NCBI GenBank assembly: GCA_014058105.1
Contig: JACGCM010000440.1
Coordinates: forward strand, 1,178,001-1,242,000
Direction: 5' to 3'
Length of the DNA stretch: 64,000 nt
Source of the DNA: Kingdonia uniflora
Taxonomy: Eukaryota; Streptophyta; Magnoliopsida; Ranunculales; Circaeasteraceae
Part shown: piece by piece, positions 12,201 to 20,301 of the stretch
Position numbering within the stretch: the stretch's first letter is position 1
Layout: every line of letters begins with the position of its first letter
The notes under the pieces: generated by a model
Told to the model about the DNA's origin: nothing
The model's database searches: none
Seen by the model: only the letters and a program-made list of their open reading frames with translations
Translations under genes and position numbers: made by a program

Positions 12201-14633
12201 CAATTAGTACTCTGAAACTCTTATATACCATATTTGCCCCTGTTTTTTTAAATCATATTCACTTTATTTACTTGAAGCCTAGCCTACTTAACAAGTAAAA
12301 GTGGAAAGATACATTGGGTTTTGTGTTCCAAGGTGTACTCCTTTAGGCAAACTTACCAACTGATTGACCATCACTATGGCGGTTAAAATTCATTGGTACT
12401 TCTTCGAAGTCTCCATATCATAGTCAAGAGCTTGTCAAATTCACTATAGCTATAGCTCGGTGTTATGGGGCATTATGTTTTTGCATTCCTCTCCGGAGTA
12501 GGTGTATCCCTGACATTTTGAGAAAGCTTGTTTAGATTTTTAATATTTTCCACATTCCATACTCTTCATGATCCAGTAAATTGCTCACCATGGGTTCTAA
12601 TACTAATGATAAAGGATATTAATTAACCATGCCATGATGTCAAGATAAAGTGCTCTTGAACCTTTCTCAATACAAACTTATGAATATGGCCGATGCAATT
12701 TCTTGAGAAGAGCGATTACGGTACACGATGATGAGCAACGGCATGCCGACACCTCCAATGCACTCAGTACTAATACCTTCAATGCTAGGTTTTACAAAGC
12801 TACTACAATTCCCACAAGCATGACCATACTAATGTCGTTTGATTTGAACATGAATTATGTATATCATTGCAATTTTGATAAAAAACTTTAAGCATTTACA
12901 AATCTCGAGGTCGTATGAAAGATATGTCCGCCAAAGTTGGTTCCTTAATACTACCAATTCATTCTTTGTATACACTCCCAAGGAAAGCAATTCTGAAGTT
13001 AGTTCCTAAATGACATATAGATTAGTTTACAAGGTTACAACTACACTCAGGTACATAATATTTTTCAAAAATTGAAATAAAGGGATAGTTTAGGCATTTT
13101 GAAATATTAGGGTAGTAATTGAAACACAACTTTGAAAATAAGGTCTATAAGTAGTTTTTCAAACTTTAAGGTACTAAGGCCCTGCTTGTGTTTTGGTCAA
13201 TGGTAAGAAGGGGTGAAATGCTTTGAAAACTTCTCACCCTTGACTTGTTTTTTTTTTTTATAAAAGTTAGAAGAATCTCCAAGAAAATTGAAAACAAGAA
13301 GTTAGGTTAGAAGTTTGCATTAATATATGATGAATTAGAGAGGAAAATGTGGTTTACATATGTTTTTGGTGTTTTTGTGAAGAAACTTCTAATTTGTGGT
13401 CAAATTATATGGTTCAGCCAAATAGACTAGTGAGATGTTGAAGTTAGAAGAGATTTTAAGTAGAAATTCTAACCTTCAACCAAACGCACGCAAGTTTTTT
13501 TTCAATCTTCTATGCTCTTCTCACCTCCAAAAAAAACATGGCCTAAATGTAATTTTGGTAGAACTATAGGCCTTGTACAAAAATTTCCTCTATATTAAGC
13601 ATTTTTTTACAGCTTTTACAATTCATGTATTCAACATATAATTGAACTCATTTATAAAATAACTACAATCTTGAAAGTTCGGCGCAACATACCTTTAGCT
13701 TGTAAGATCTTCGTTCAACTAAATAAACTTTCTCGATTCCATAACAATCTGCAAGGATTTGTGTCAAATACCCTCTTCCAGCTCCAAACTCAACTACTGC
13801 AGGAACTCTTTTAACATCTTTAGATATTCCAGTAAAATTAAACTGTTCCCCACTTTCGGAATGCCCTTCATCCTTAACTGGGTTGTCCAATACCCCAATT
13901 TCTTTCATGTTTCCAAGAATAGAAGCCTGTTGTAAAACATGTTTCTCTTGAAATGGCAATTTCCTGCAATCAATCCACTGTCGTAACTCATAAATCTATA
14001 ACTTACGATATATAAAATATACAACAAAAAAATGCACGAGGTTGATATTATTATTACAAAAAATCTCATTTTGCAAGGAAGCATTGGCAGACCTTTCTAC
14101 TTCATTTTGCAACCATACACCGCAAACATCGGGTATCTTATACGAGTCTCTGATATCTTTACACACTGAACCATGAATTGATCTAATCTTACTAATCAAC
14201 CCCAATAGTTCAGGAACACCCATTTTGTATACAGCACTCCTCTTCATATTCGATGTGGTAACATTTCCAGGTTTCTCCGAATCGAGGTTTGGGTCTTCCT
14301 CTTCTCCTTCTCCTTCTCCTTCATCTTCCATGCTAGCATTAATCCCCTTATTGTAGTAAGGTTGTTGCTCCAAAGATTGGGTTTGTTTCAACAATGGGCA
14401 TCTCTTAATATGTGCTTCTAGATTCTCCTTAAGTACAGAGCTACCAAATTAAGTGAAACACAACAATGGCAACATATTAATAGTTTGTTTGTGAAACAAA
14501 AATAACAAGACCCCATGAGAGAGGGAGCTTACTGTGATGGGTCAAGTGGGCATGGGATTCTCTGTTCTTCCGAGCTGGGGTTGTGATTTCCACAGTATCT
14601 GTTGTGAGTAAATTAAGAGTAAATCAATGGTTT

Positions 14634-14667
<34 letters not shown>

Positions 14668-14746
14668 ACTGTGAATCCTTCGATGGGGTGTTTGCACAGT
14701 GACGGTTCTTCTTGGGGAGCCAAAGCTTGCACCGAGGTGTCGCCAT
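1..14746 (-). CDS. TRM13: tRNA 2'-O-methyltransferase TRM13, nine exons, 3' end beyond the window
   Basis: Trm13 methylates the 2'-O of nucleotide 4 in the acceptor stem of certain tRNAs, using S-adenosylmethionine (family knowledge). Exons on the minus strand are 14746-14670, 14598-14533, 14440-14093, 13963-13693, 12013-11956, 10270-10184, 10063-9929, 9780-9642 and 214-1. All junctions are GT/AG and all phases join to give 465 open codons. Visible in order: a CCCH finger (C6, C17, C28, H31), a CHHC finger (C42, H48, H58, C62), the SAM-binding motif VEFGAGRGYL (221-230), KHLCGPATD (295-303), ATCCHHLCQWKHY (334-346), and a C-terminal block GRLLWIKE...SPENRLLVA typical of the family. No stop precedes the edge, so the last few codons may be missing. 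The ATG at 14746 is chosen because the CCCH finger follows at once; an in-frame ATG at 14857 would add 37 atypical residues. Confidence 0.93.
215..985. other. TRM13 intron 8, stretch before the outer hAT element
   Basis: AT-rich intron sequence with poly-T runs. I see no coding segment and no transposon end that I can define. Confidence 0.5.
1286..1428 (+). repeat. Direct repeat, left copy, flanking the Mutator-like element
   Basis: This segment, starting TTATTTTGTGTTAC and ending AATAGGAAA, recurs almost unchanged in the same orientation at 9096-9236. The two copies abut the two ends of the Mutator-like element exactly. It is far longer than the usual 9-bp target duplication. Confidence 0.8.
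2048..3890 (+). pseudogene. MuDR-family transposase, broken
   Basis: A short first exon starting MEGPSSLLMG is followed by a putative intron and an acidic stretch. Then come the MuDR N-terminal region (KVGFEIKFLKFARNREG, CTWLIYAT), the MULE catalytic core (FIDGTHIKQGCMGVILTAIG, KTTWEKFFYQFRHVL, HGRCTWHFAQN) at 2903-3268, the TSNMAEIYNNWILAAR block near 3410, and a SWIM-type region (TCTCLGWQ) near 3750. Several stops and frameshifts break it, for example stops near 2300 and 3268. The 3' end was separated by the Ty3 insertion at 3950. It would have cut and joined this element's inverted repeats. Confidence 0.82.
3950..4368 (+). repeat. 5' LTR of the Ty3 element in TRM13 intron 8
   Basis: It matches 7830-8290 over its length and is about 40 bp shorter in the TTCGAA-rich part. 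It contains AGGGCGTTTAAGGGCATAAT and ends just before the TGGTATCAG primer site. Confidence 0.8.
4370..4382 (+). other. Primer-binding site, initiator tRNA-Met type
   Basis: TGGTATCAG directly follows the 5' LTR and matches the first nine bases of the complement of the plant initiator tRNA-Met 3' end; the remaining bases have drifted. Confidence 0.75.
4514..6540 (+). pseudogene. Ty3 gag with zinc knuckle, split by a hAT insertion
   Basis: The frame opens MGDSEDRFTTLETKVSDLTT (coiled coil), then PVFDGLIDAEMLDNWLYRLE and ALTW, which is the retrotransposon gag domain. A stop follows at about 4952, then NQALVLDIDVDEYEVFMKYT, GLSESIRREL and a Lys-rich region. The zinc knuckle CSHCKAGG is cut at 5418 by the inner hAT element; beyond it HILHKC completes a C-x2-C-x4-H-x4-C knuckle. 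Further stops make it nonfunctional. Confidence 0.8.
5419..6386. mobile_element. Inner non-autonomous hAT element, 968 bp
   Basis: Ends are CAGGGGCGGAGCCA at the left and, on the minus strand, CAGTGGTGGAGCCA at the right. The flanking 8-bp duplication GCGGGTGG (5411-5418 and 6387-6394) is perfect. No transposase is present; near the right end lies a G-run/C-run patch (about 6300-6350). Removing the element and one duplication restores the gag zinc knuckle. Confidence 0.9.
6734..7225 (+). pseudogene. Retroviral-type aspartic protease fragment
   Basis: The open stretch reads VVPLGVCQVILGSPYLWDRD, which is the C-terminal half of a Ty3 aspartic protease (the ILG flap-side motif). The active-site triad region upstream is damaged. 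After it, RT is deleted and the frame joins RNase H sequence. Confidence 0.7.
7226..7565 (+). pseudogene. RNase H tail and integrase linker of the Ty3 element
   Basis: KYKKGVDNKMADRLSRPP is the conserved end of the Ty3 RNase H domain. The following about 100 residues look like the connection toward integrase, but no HHCC finger or DDE core follows, so pol is internally deleted. Confidence 0.7.
7653..7762 (+). repeat. Perfect-looking 55-bp tandem duplication
   Basis: Two head-to-tail copies (7653-7707, 7708-7762) starting AGTAAGTCAAAGTGG differ by one base. They lie in the pol remnant ahead of the 3' LTR. Confidence 0.85.
7830..8290 (+). repeat. 3' LTR of the Ty3 element in TRM13 intron 8
   Basis: Partner of 3950-4368. 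It is preceded by a purine-rich tract (AAAAGGGGGAG at about 7795-7805) that may be the polypurine primer. About seven TTCGAA palindromes sit between 7855 and 8010. Confidence 0.8.
8336..8460 (+). pseudogene. C-terminal tail of the MULE transposase with a CCHC knuckle
   Basis: On the far side of the Ty3 insertion the frame reads SRPKVKRRMSE then HCSICKESEHTKIRC and stops. RPK-KRR followed by a C-x2-C-x4-H-x4-C knuckle is the usual end of MuDR-type transposases, so this is the displaced tail of the gene at 2048-3890. Confidence 0.72.
9096..9236 (+). repeat. Direct repeat, right copy, flanking the Mutator-like element
   Basis: Right partner of 1286-1428, differing by a 2-bp indel and a few substitutions. 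It begins directly after the inverted repeat end GAATTTTTGTACAAGG (read on minus). Confidence 0.8.
9642..9780 (-). CDS. TRM13: TRM13 exon 8
   Basis: It encodes NKNYFSKLGVTKDDFHAITW and FTSWSVDADHGSDLSD, conserved in plant TRM13. The donor GTAAGC after 9642 opens the giant 9.4-kb intron 8. Confidence 0.9.
9929..10063 (-). CDS. TRM13: TRM13 exon 7
   Basis: It carries DLTLRCC and the family signature GLAIATCCHHLCQWKHYI. The Cys/His-rich end of this motif is diagnostic of TRM13. Confidence 0.93.
10184..10270 (-). CDS. TRM13: TRM13 exon 6
   Basis: It encodes EDLDLNAVESLRGLPYLAIG followed by KHLCGPAT. The Asp codon of the family motif CGPATDLTLRCC is split between this exon and the next and is restored by splicing. 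Confidence 0.92.
10271..11955 (-). other. TRM13: TRM13 intron 5
   Basis: A 1.7-kb AT-rich intron with a small C/A-rich patch near 11570-11595. I see no coding exon and no definable transposon. Confidence 0.6.
11956..12013 (-). CDS. TRM13: TRM13 exon 5
   Basis: A 58-bp exon reading ADRSLRQKESLTLERLRID plus one base. It is flanked by a TAG acceptor and a GTAAGT donor, and was found because it bridges exons 4 and 6 in phase. Confidence 0.87.
12101..13590. mobile_element. Non-autonomous Mutator-like element in TRM13 intron 4
   Basis: Inverted repeats of about 130 bp begin GAAGGAATTTTCGTACAGGG on the left and GAGGAAATTTTTGTACAAGG on the right (read on minus). The flanks are TATATTAGG (12092-12100) and TATATTAAG (13591-13599), a 9-bp duplication with one mismatch, as expected for MULEs. 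No transposase is visible. Its ends belong to the same family as the MULE at 1429-9095, which could have mobilised it. Confidence 0.82.
13178..13543. mobile_element. Tourist-like MITE nested in the intron 4 element
   Basis: Ends are GGCCCTGCTTGTGTTTTGG and, on minus, GGCCATGTTTTTTTTGG. The flanking 3-bp duplication TAA (13175-13177, 13544-13546) is typical of PIF/Harbinger MITEs. Length 366 bp, no coding capacity. Confidence 0.8.
13693..13963 (-). CDS. TRM13: TRM13 exon 4, SAM-binding motif
   Basis: The acceptor TTGCAG precedes KLPFQEKHVLQQASILGN, a conserved TRM13 block. The SAM-binding glycine motif EFGAGRGYL and the following KVYLVERRSYKLK lie here. The exon ends on a complete codon before GTATGT. 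Confidence 0.92.
14093..14440 (-). CDS. TRM13: TRM13 exon 3
   Basis: It holds the rest of the CHHC finger (HIKRC), an acidic low-complexity linker (EDEGEGEGEEEDP) and a helical region ending in QNEVER. The donor GTCTGC follows 14093. Confidence 0.9.
14533..14598 (-). CDS. TRM13: TRM13 exon 2
   Basis: This 66-bp exon reads QYCGNHNPSSEEQRIPCPLD. It completes the CCCH finger (C28, H31) and starts the CHHC finger (C42). The first His of the CHHC finger is split across the next intron and is restored by splicing. Confidence 0.9.
14632..14665. repeat. GA dinucleotide microsatellite
   Basis: About 16 uninterrupted GA units lie inside TRM13 intron 1, next to the exon 1 donor. Read on minus it is a CT tract within the 70-bp intron. 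Confidence 0.9.
14670..14746 (-). CDS. TRM13: TRM13 exon 1
   Basis: It encodes the first 25 residues, including C6 and C17 of the CCCH zinc finger. The donor GTAACT follows base 14670, leaving two bases of a split Gln codon. Intron 1 is only 70 bp and contains a GA microsatellite. Confidence 0.88.
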
Positions 14747-15480
14747 TAAGCAAGAATTGTGAAGCTGTTGAAAATAATGAAACGATGAACCTGATTTCCT
14801 AGCTGCCGGCTGGAACGTGAATGCTATGCTGGAACAGCAACTGAATAATTCTACCAACCCCGTGTCCTAGTAAAACAGTAACTAAGGCTCTTAGTCTTAA
14901 GTATCCGTTACAGTGTACTGTGTAGGAATAAAGCCCAAAGGGCCATCTGGCCAGAAGAGCCAAGGTCCGAGAGAAGTTCAAGTGTGTTAAGGGTATAAAA
15001 ATCCCTTCACACACTCACACACATATACACTCTCTCTTAGTCACATGTTACAAACATATCATGCGAGCACTACCTTATATGTTTAGTGTCACTATAGTTT
15101 ATAAACAATGTAGGACTAAAACTAAAGACAAAACTTGGGTTTTTTTTTCTCTCAACACACTAAAATAACAAAATGGACGGATTCGAGGACCCTAGGAAAT
15201 GAGACCCTAAGCAGACCCTAAAGGAGAGCCACTCATCTTATTAGATGAGTGGCTAAGATAAATTGAGCTTTACTTATCGAGGAAATTAGGTGATATTGTA
15301 GTAATGAGGTGAACTTTTTTTTTTCTCTCTCTCTTAAGGTGACACTCTTTATCTCTCTCTCTCTCTCTTGAGGTGACACTCTTTATCTCTCATCTCAAAT
15401 AATTGTTCTCCTTTCTCTCTCTTCTAATTCGAATTTGAAACCCCTTTGAGCTCACACCCTCTCTTCTTACTCTACCACGC
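14747..15480. promoter_or_regulatory. Probable divergent promoter region between TRM13 and a plus-strand gene
   Basis: This is the only single-copy stretch between the TRM13 start codon and the next transcribed-looking region. It contains TATAAAAAT on plus at 14995 and a CT-rich tract at 15315-15410 in which a unit containing GGTGACACTCTTTATCTC is repeated twice. CT-rich tracts are common near plant transcription starts. No start site can be proven from sequence. Confidence 0.35.
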
Positions 15481-15761
15481 TCTCTTCTCACTCTTTCTCT
15501 TACAGCAAAATTGTGAGTTTCATTAGATGTTGTTGAATTTGTTACGTGTTATCACATCTAGGGTTGAATTTGTAGTGATTAAGAAAAATGGCTTTGTTTG
15601 TTGAATTTCTAAGGTTTCTTAAGATCTAAAAATCAGGGGTTTTCTCAGTCCCGAAAAACAATTCCCCTAGTCCCAAGCAACAGTTTTATAGAGAGAGCAA
15701 CGGTCCTACCTCGGTCGCATAAACTTGCTTAGCAAAAACCCAGAAGAGCATAACAAAAGAG
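15481..15761 (+). other. Probable 5' untranslated exon of a plus-strand host gene
   Basis: The stretch ends AACAAAAGAG followed by GTGAGTAATTC, a strong splice donor at 15762. There is no convincing ORF, so it would be a leader exon. Its 5' boundary is unknown. The last 173 bp are duplicated at 32553-32607 plus 47304-47417, where the donor is also kept. The matching acceptor is proposed at 63722-63723. Confidence 0.35.
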
Positions 15762-16034
15762 GTGAGTAATTCTATAATGTTCCAAGCTATTTCTCCTTTC
15801 AGTGAAATGAGTATTTTTTTTTTCGACTGAAGATATACACAACCTATTGTGAAACGCCTATGTGTATGTCAAAGTGTCAGATTGTAATTATCTTCGATAT
15901 TGGCAATCAATAATTTATACACGACATTTTCGTTGAAAACTGTGGTGATCGACAATTTATTGTCGATTATCTGTACCATCAACATTTATGCGATGTTTTA
16001 ATTTTGTTTTCTGTTTTTGTTTGGGTTTTGTTGT
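15762..16034 (+). other. 5'UTR intron fragment of the host gene, copy 1
   Basis: Sequence from the donor to the LTR-B insertion point. It contains a short hairpin, CGACAATttATTGTCG at about 15949-15964, and ends GTTGT, the target duplication of element B. The same stretch, with the same hairpin partly mutated, is at 47418-47691. Confidence 0.5.
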
Positions 16035-16559
16035 TGCAGTGGCTTATTCCGCATCTCGGACTCATGCTTCATCTTCGACCATCATACAAATACTCAACCT
16101 TATCAACATAACAAACGACGATATTGAAGACATATTACAGTTACAGAGTTCTAGCCATCACTTTCGACCTCTACATCAACAGTTTGAGTTAAGCAAACGC
16201 ACCGTCATCAATGAAGCCATTACAAAACAGTAAAGATCATAACATTACACAATCAAATCAAAGATTATTAAATACATATTATAACGTCCATCATTAAGGA
16301 TAATAATGGTCGTCAAACGGTCATATTATAAGATCTATAAATAGGACCTGAGAATCCGAGATGGAGGACGGAGGAATGCTCACTCAAACTCTATACTAAA
16401 ATATTCAGAGCATTTCTTGTAATATTTAGTAGCTATCAATAAACTTCTCTCTTTCTAAATCTTTAGGAGAGGTCTTAGTTTTATGACCTATTTAAAGGTT
16501 TTCCACGCTAAACTTTACGCTAATATTCTTCTATTATTCATTTAGACGCTCTGAATATC
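16035..16559 (+). repeat. LTR-B, partial copy (5' 525 bp)
   Basis: It matches 47692-48216 and the 3' LTR of element B at 63125-63645. It starts TGCAGTGGCTTATTCC after GTTGT and is cut at ATATC (16555-16559) by LTR-C. The remaining 45 bp of the LTR are absent here, because this copy runs directly into the Athila-type element. Confidence 0.88.
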
Positions 16560-17679
16560 TGATCGATTTATAAACCGGCGTCTTAAAAGACCCGCACCGC
16601 ACAATGTATCGATGAGTACACGAGAAAGCGGGGTCGTATCCCAAGAGACTTGTGGTGTGAATTATGTTTTGAGGTACTAATTTTATCTAATAAGAATGAG
16701 TTTTGGGTTTTTCTAAGTAAAGAAAATAAAATACTATAAAATATGAGGTGTATGAGTTGGAGTGAGAACCAAGGCTTAGATTCCACTCCACCCTTTGTAA
16801 CCGTTAGATAACATAAATAATTAAAGTAAATTACGAGTTCTTGTATCGCATATCCTTGGTCGGGCATATGCAATACATCAAAAGATACAAGAGATTTAGT
16901 AATTGAGAACTACCCATAAACCAACTTACTCAACCATGGTCCGGTTGATAAGTATAGATTATGTTCTCTTATCCATGTTCCTAACCTATCTTGTTATGGT
17001 CCAACAAGATGGTTATATAGATTTATTATTCCTCATAATCCTAGCTATGGTCAAGCACAGGACGAAGAAATACGAATATGTAATATTCTAGAATAAAGAT
17101 AAAGTAATTACTCTAACTAAGCTACACAATCTACAGTAAGGTTACATTGGGTGGAGCTTACTCTAACATTGGCTAAGAAGATTAGCTACTCATCCCTTTG
17201 ATCATTGCCATACTACTACTACTACGATAAAAGTAAAAGACAAGAACAAGAGAGAAATAATAACTTTTATTGCTTTAAACTTTGATATTACACTCTCTAA
17301 CATGATCTCTCATGGTGGGATTCTCATCCTATTTATAGAGTATAAGAAGGGTTGCAAAATATCACCATTAATATAAAATCCCCTAAACAATGCCTAAAAT
17401 CATGCACATATATTATAACTCATGAGAATAATATTTATATTTAATTCTCTTCAATGGGCTTCCATCCATGGGCCTTTGGTTGACAATTCAAATGAGAATT
17501 ATTGTTGGAGTGCATCACCCTTGTTCTTCGTTAAAAACCAGAAAAATGTACGACTTGTTTATTATGTGACCGATTTCTGTAAATACAAACAAAATCACTA
17601 TTAGTGTCACATTTATTTAATAAATGACTAGGTAGATATAAATTTAGGAGTTATACACGTAAATATTATGTGTCTATCA
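16560..17679 (-). repeat. LTR-C, 3' LTR of the minus-strand Athila-type element
   Basis: 1,120 bp, starting TGATCG and ending TCTATCA on plus. A nearly equal copy at 48217-49338 is a solo LTR with an ATATC target duplication, which proves the boundaries. A purine tract on minus (TTTGGGGGTATT, 17680-17691) abuts it, so it is the 3' LTR of the minus-oriented element to its right. Confidence 0.85.
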
Positions 17680-17692
17680 AATACCCCCAAAC
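17680..17692 (-). other. Polypurine tract of the Athila-type element
   Basis: On minus it reads TTTGGGGGTATT directly before LTR-C, the place where plus-strand DNA synthesis is primed. Similar tracts recur near 18880 and 19020. Confidence 0.6.
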
Positions 17693-19140
17693 TTATATTT
17701 TGCTAGTCCTCGAGCAAAAGTAAACAAAAACCATTTTCACATGTCACGCGGTTATATTTACCGTATGCAACAAGCCGTTAAACCTCCAGGTTTAGCCTGG
17801 TGGACGAGTGTTGTCTCGTAAGGGTTTGCAGTGACTATACCCACAAAAGTTAATAATGACATTTTAAATAATTCTAGAATACATATGACTCATTTCCTGT
17901 GAACTTATCCTTACTTAGTTGTGACAAAAATATACCAATGAAAAAAATCTTTAAACTTATTATTTTCCTAAGTATACCAAAGAATATTTTAAGCTTATCT
18001 AAAACTAGAGGTACTACCTCAAGATTAGAAAGAGATTCAAGTATTTTGCTTTAGCTATATTTGAGTGTGCAATGAAAATAGTTTTATCGCCTAATACGTT
18101 GTCTAGAATAATTTACTCAGCTTTTCGTAGTCTAGCTCTTACTGGAATAAATTCAAAGTCAGTTTGACAAGTGCCTTAGTCAATTCGTGTTCATAGAATT
18201 TTACTTTTTTTTTCTTTTCTTTTGCAAGCCTTTTTTTTAGTACTTTGTTTCTTAGTGAAGCCTCCGCAACAAGGAGTTTTTGGTCGACAATCCCTGCTAG
18301 TTAGCTAAGGTTGCCAGGGTGTGGCGCCCCATCATGACCTAGACTCAGGATTCTCACAAGTAACATTTTCTTATGCTCTTTTCACATAGTTTATGGTCAA
18401 ACTCAAGATTGGTGATACTTTTTCCTCTTTCAATTCTTAATCATGCGAGTAGCCTTGCAGCGTAAAAGTTTTTAGAGCATATTTGCCTTTTTTTCTCTCT
18501 TAGGAATGAGCTTATTCTCAGGCAGTTATCTCCCTTGTAGCAAACTATTCCTAACATAAATGCTAAATTTCCCTTATACTGAGCAAAAATCTATTGAAGG
18601 TATTAATTGTAAAACTACAGTGAAGTGCACGTTTCCAAAATATGTCAAGTTAACTTGAATTAGTCACTAATAAAAAGGTAGTACATCTAGCTTAAGATAT
18701 TCCAAAATATTATAGTGTATACTTGGTACAATTTTAAAATTTAGGCTTTTCCATAATATTTATGTCAAGGTAAAATTAGTTTAAGTGTTTGAAAATTCAT
18801 CAAAAATATATCATAAATTGTCAAAGTGCCATTATTTTACTTTTCTTCAGAAAACATATCAAGAAATGGTGTCCTACCCCCAAACTTAAATCAAGCATTG
18901 CCCTCAATGTTGGAGAACAAGAAAATAAATGGAAGAAGAAAACTAAAATGTCTCACCTGAATGTGTCAAGGGTTGCCTCCCAAGAAGCGTTAAGTTTACC
19001 GTCTTCAGCCAGACAAATGTACCCCCATACTTAAATTATTTATAATGGTACTATAGGGGTACATAATATCAGTTATGATATACTGGATTATTTAGAAATG
19101 TTATCTCTTCATCAAAAGTGTATGACTCTTAAGTATGGTT
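17693..19140 (-). other. Noncoding stretch between Athila integrase and LTR-C
   Basis: AT-rich sequence without a coherent ORF. The motif GGGTTGCCTCCCAAGAAGCG (about 18970) recurs in the 3' regions of many plant Ty3 elements. An env-like gene, usual here in full Athila elements, is not recognisable. Confidence 0.6.
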
Positions 19141-20277
19141 TTAATTGTTGGCTATTGACCTTAAATTTTTTTTGTTCTTAGGATCCTCTACCTCTACGGC
19201 TCCATGAAGATAAATAGTTTTAACTACAAAAAGGTTGTGCCAACGAGAACATAATTTCCCAGGAAATAAACGTAGCTGTGAATTGTAGAGTAACACTTTC
19301 TGATTAGGCTCAAAAGTTTTGCGAACAATCGACTTATTATGAAAAACTTTAGTTCGTTCCTTGTAAATTTTTGCATTTTCATAAGCCTCGCGACGAATTT
19401 CGTCAAGTTCAGAAAGTTGAAGTTCTCTATGTGATCTGGCTTTATCCATTTTAAAGTTAAAGGCCTTTGTAGCCCAGAGAGCCTTGTGTTCCAATTCTAC
19501 AGGTAAGTGGCAAGCCTTCCCAAAGATAAGTCTATAAGGTGACATACCAATCGGGGTTTTATAAGTTGTTCGATATGCCCAAAGGGCATCATCAAAATGA
19601 TCAGACCGATATTTACTATCGGTTTGAACAATTTTTTCTAAAATTCTTTTGATCTCCTGATTGGATACTTTGACTTGACCACTTGTTTGTAGATGATAAG
19701 GTGTGGCAACTTTATGAGTGATGGAGTAAGTTTTCAAAAGATTTTGAAAGACACGGTTACAAAAATGTTTACCACCATCACTAATAATTGCCCGAGGCGT
19801 GCCAAAATGATTAAAAATGGTTTTTAAATTTTTTACCATGGGCTTATGGTTATTCGCTTGACATGGCACCGCCTCAGCCCATTTAGAAACATAATTTACT
19901 GCAACTAGAATGTAAAGGTAACCGCGAAAAGAAGGAAATGGGCCCATAAAGTCAATACCCCAAACATCAAATAGTTCAACAATAAGGATGTTGTTCAAGG
20001 GCATCATGTTTTGATGAGAAATATTCTCGGTCCTCTAGCACCTATCACATTTAGAACAAAAGGTATGTGCGTCACAAAAAAGGGTAGGCCAATAGAGACC
20101 AGATTGGAGGACTTTTACAATAGTTTTCTTGGTCCCAGAATGTCTTCCGCAAGCTAAGGTATGGCAAAATATGAGTACACTATGGAACTCATCATTTGGG
20201 ATACATCTAATCACTTGGTCGAAACAAAACTTATAAAGATAAGGATCGTCCCAACTAAAACGTCTAACCTCGTACAA
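19141..20277 (-). pseudogene. Athila-type integrase
   Basis: The HHCC finger region (CHTLACGRHSGTKKT, CSKCDRC) is at 20035-20170. A TAG stop at about 20037 sits where the family has Gln (DRC-Q-R). The core runs from GIDFMGPFP to [11 protein letters not shown] and [11 protein letters not shown], so the D, D, E positions are all present. The Athila signature [19 protein letters not shown] and [15 protein letters not shown] follows. The 288-codon open stretch (19141-20007) is the best-preserved part of this element. Confidence 0.85.
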
Positions 20278-20301
20278 GAATTTGGTTCTATCTTTCTTTG
20301 A

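Larger units (their letters stand above)
15589..17679 (+). repeat. Duplicated block, copy 1
   Basis: This 2.1-kb block (host leader exon and intron start, 525 bp of LTR-B, all of LTR-C) recurs at 32553-49338, where a 14.7-kb retrotransposon splits it. The two copies differ by a few percent by eye, so this is not a fresh duplication. Copy 1 starts at TGGCTTTGTTTG and keeps single-copy sequence to its left. Confidence 0.9.

Noticed and set aside
14799..15014. ORF on minus upstream of TRM13
   Set aside because: Different frame from TRM13 and no family similarity; most likely leader or promoter sequence.
15988..16233. 81-codon ORF with a signal-peptide-like start, repeated at 47645-47836
   Set aside because: It starts in host intron and runs across the LTR-B boundary in both block copies; the copy in the third LTR-B lacks the start. 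An artefact of the duplication.
16583..16873. 96-codon ORF on minus, repeated at 48220-48531
   Set aside because: Wholly inside LTR-C copies; no known domain.
17680..19140. An env-like gene between Athila integrase and LTR
   Set aside because: Expected in full Athila elements, but no frame longer than shadows and no signal peptide or membrane segment could be supported.
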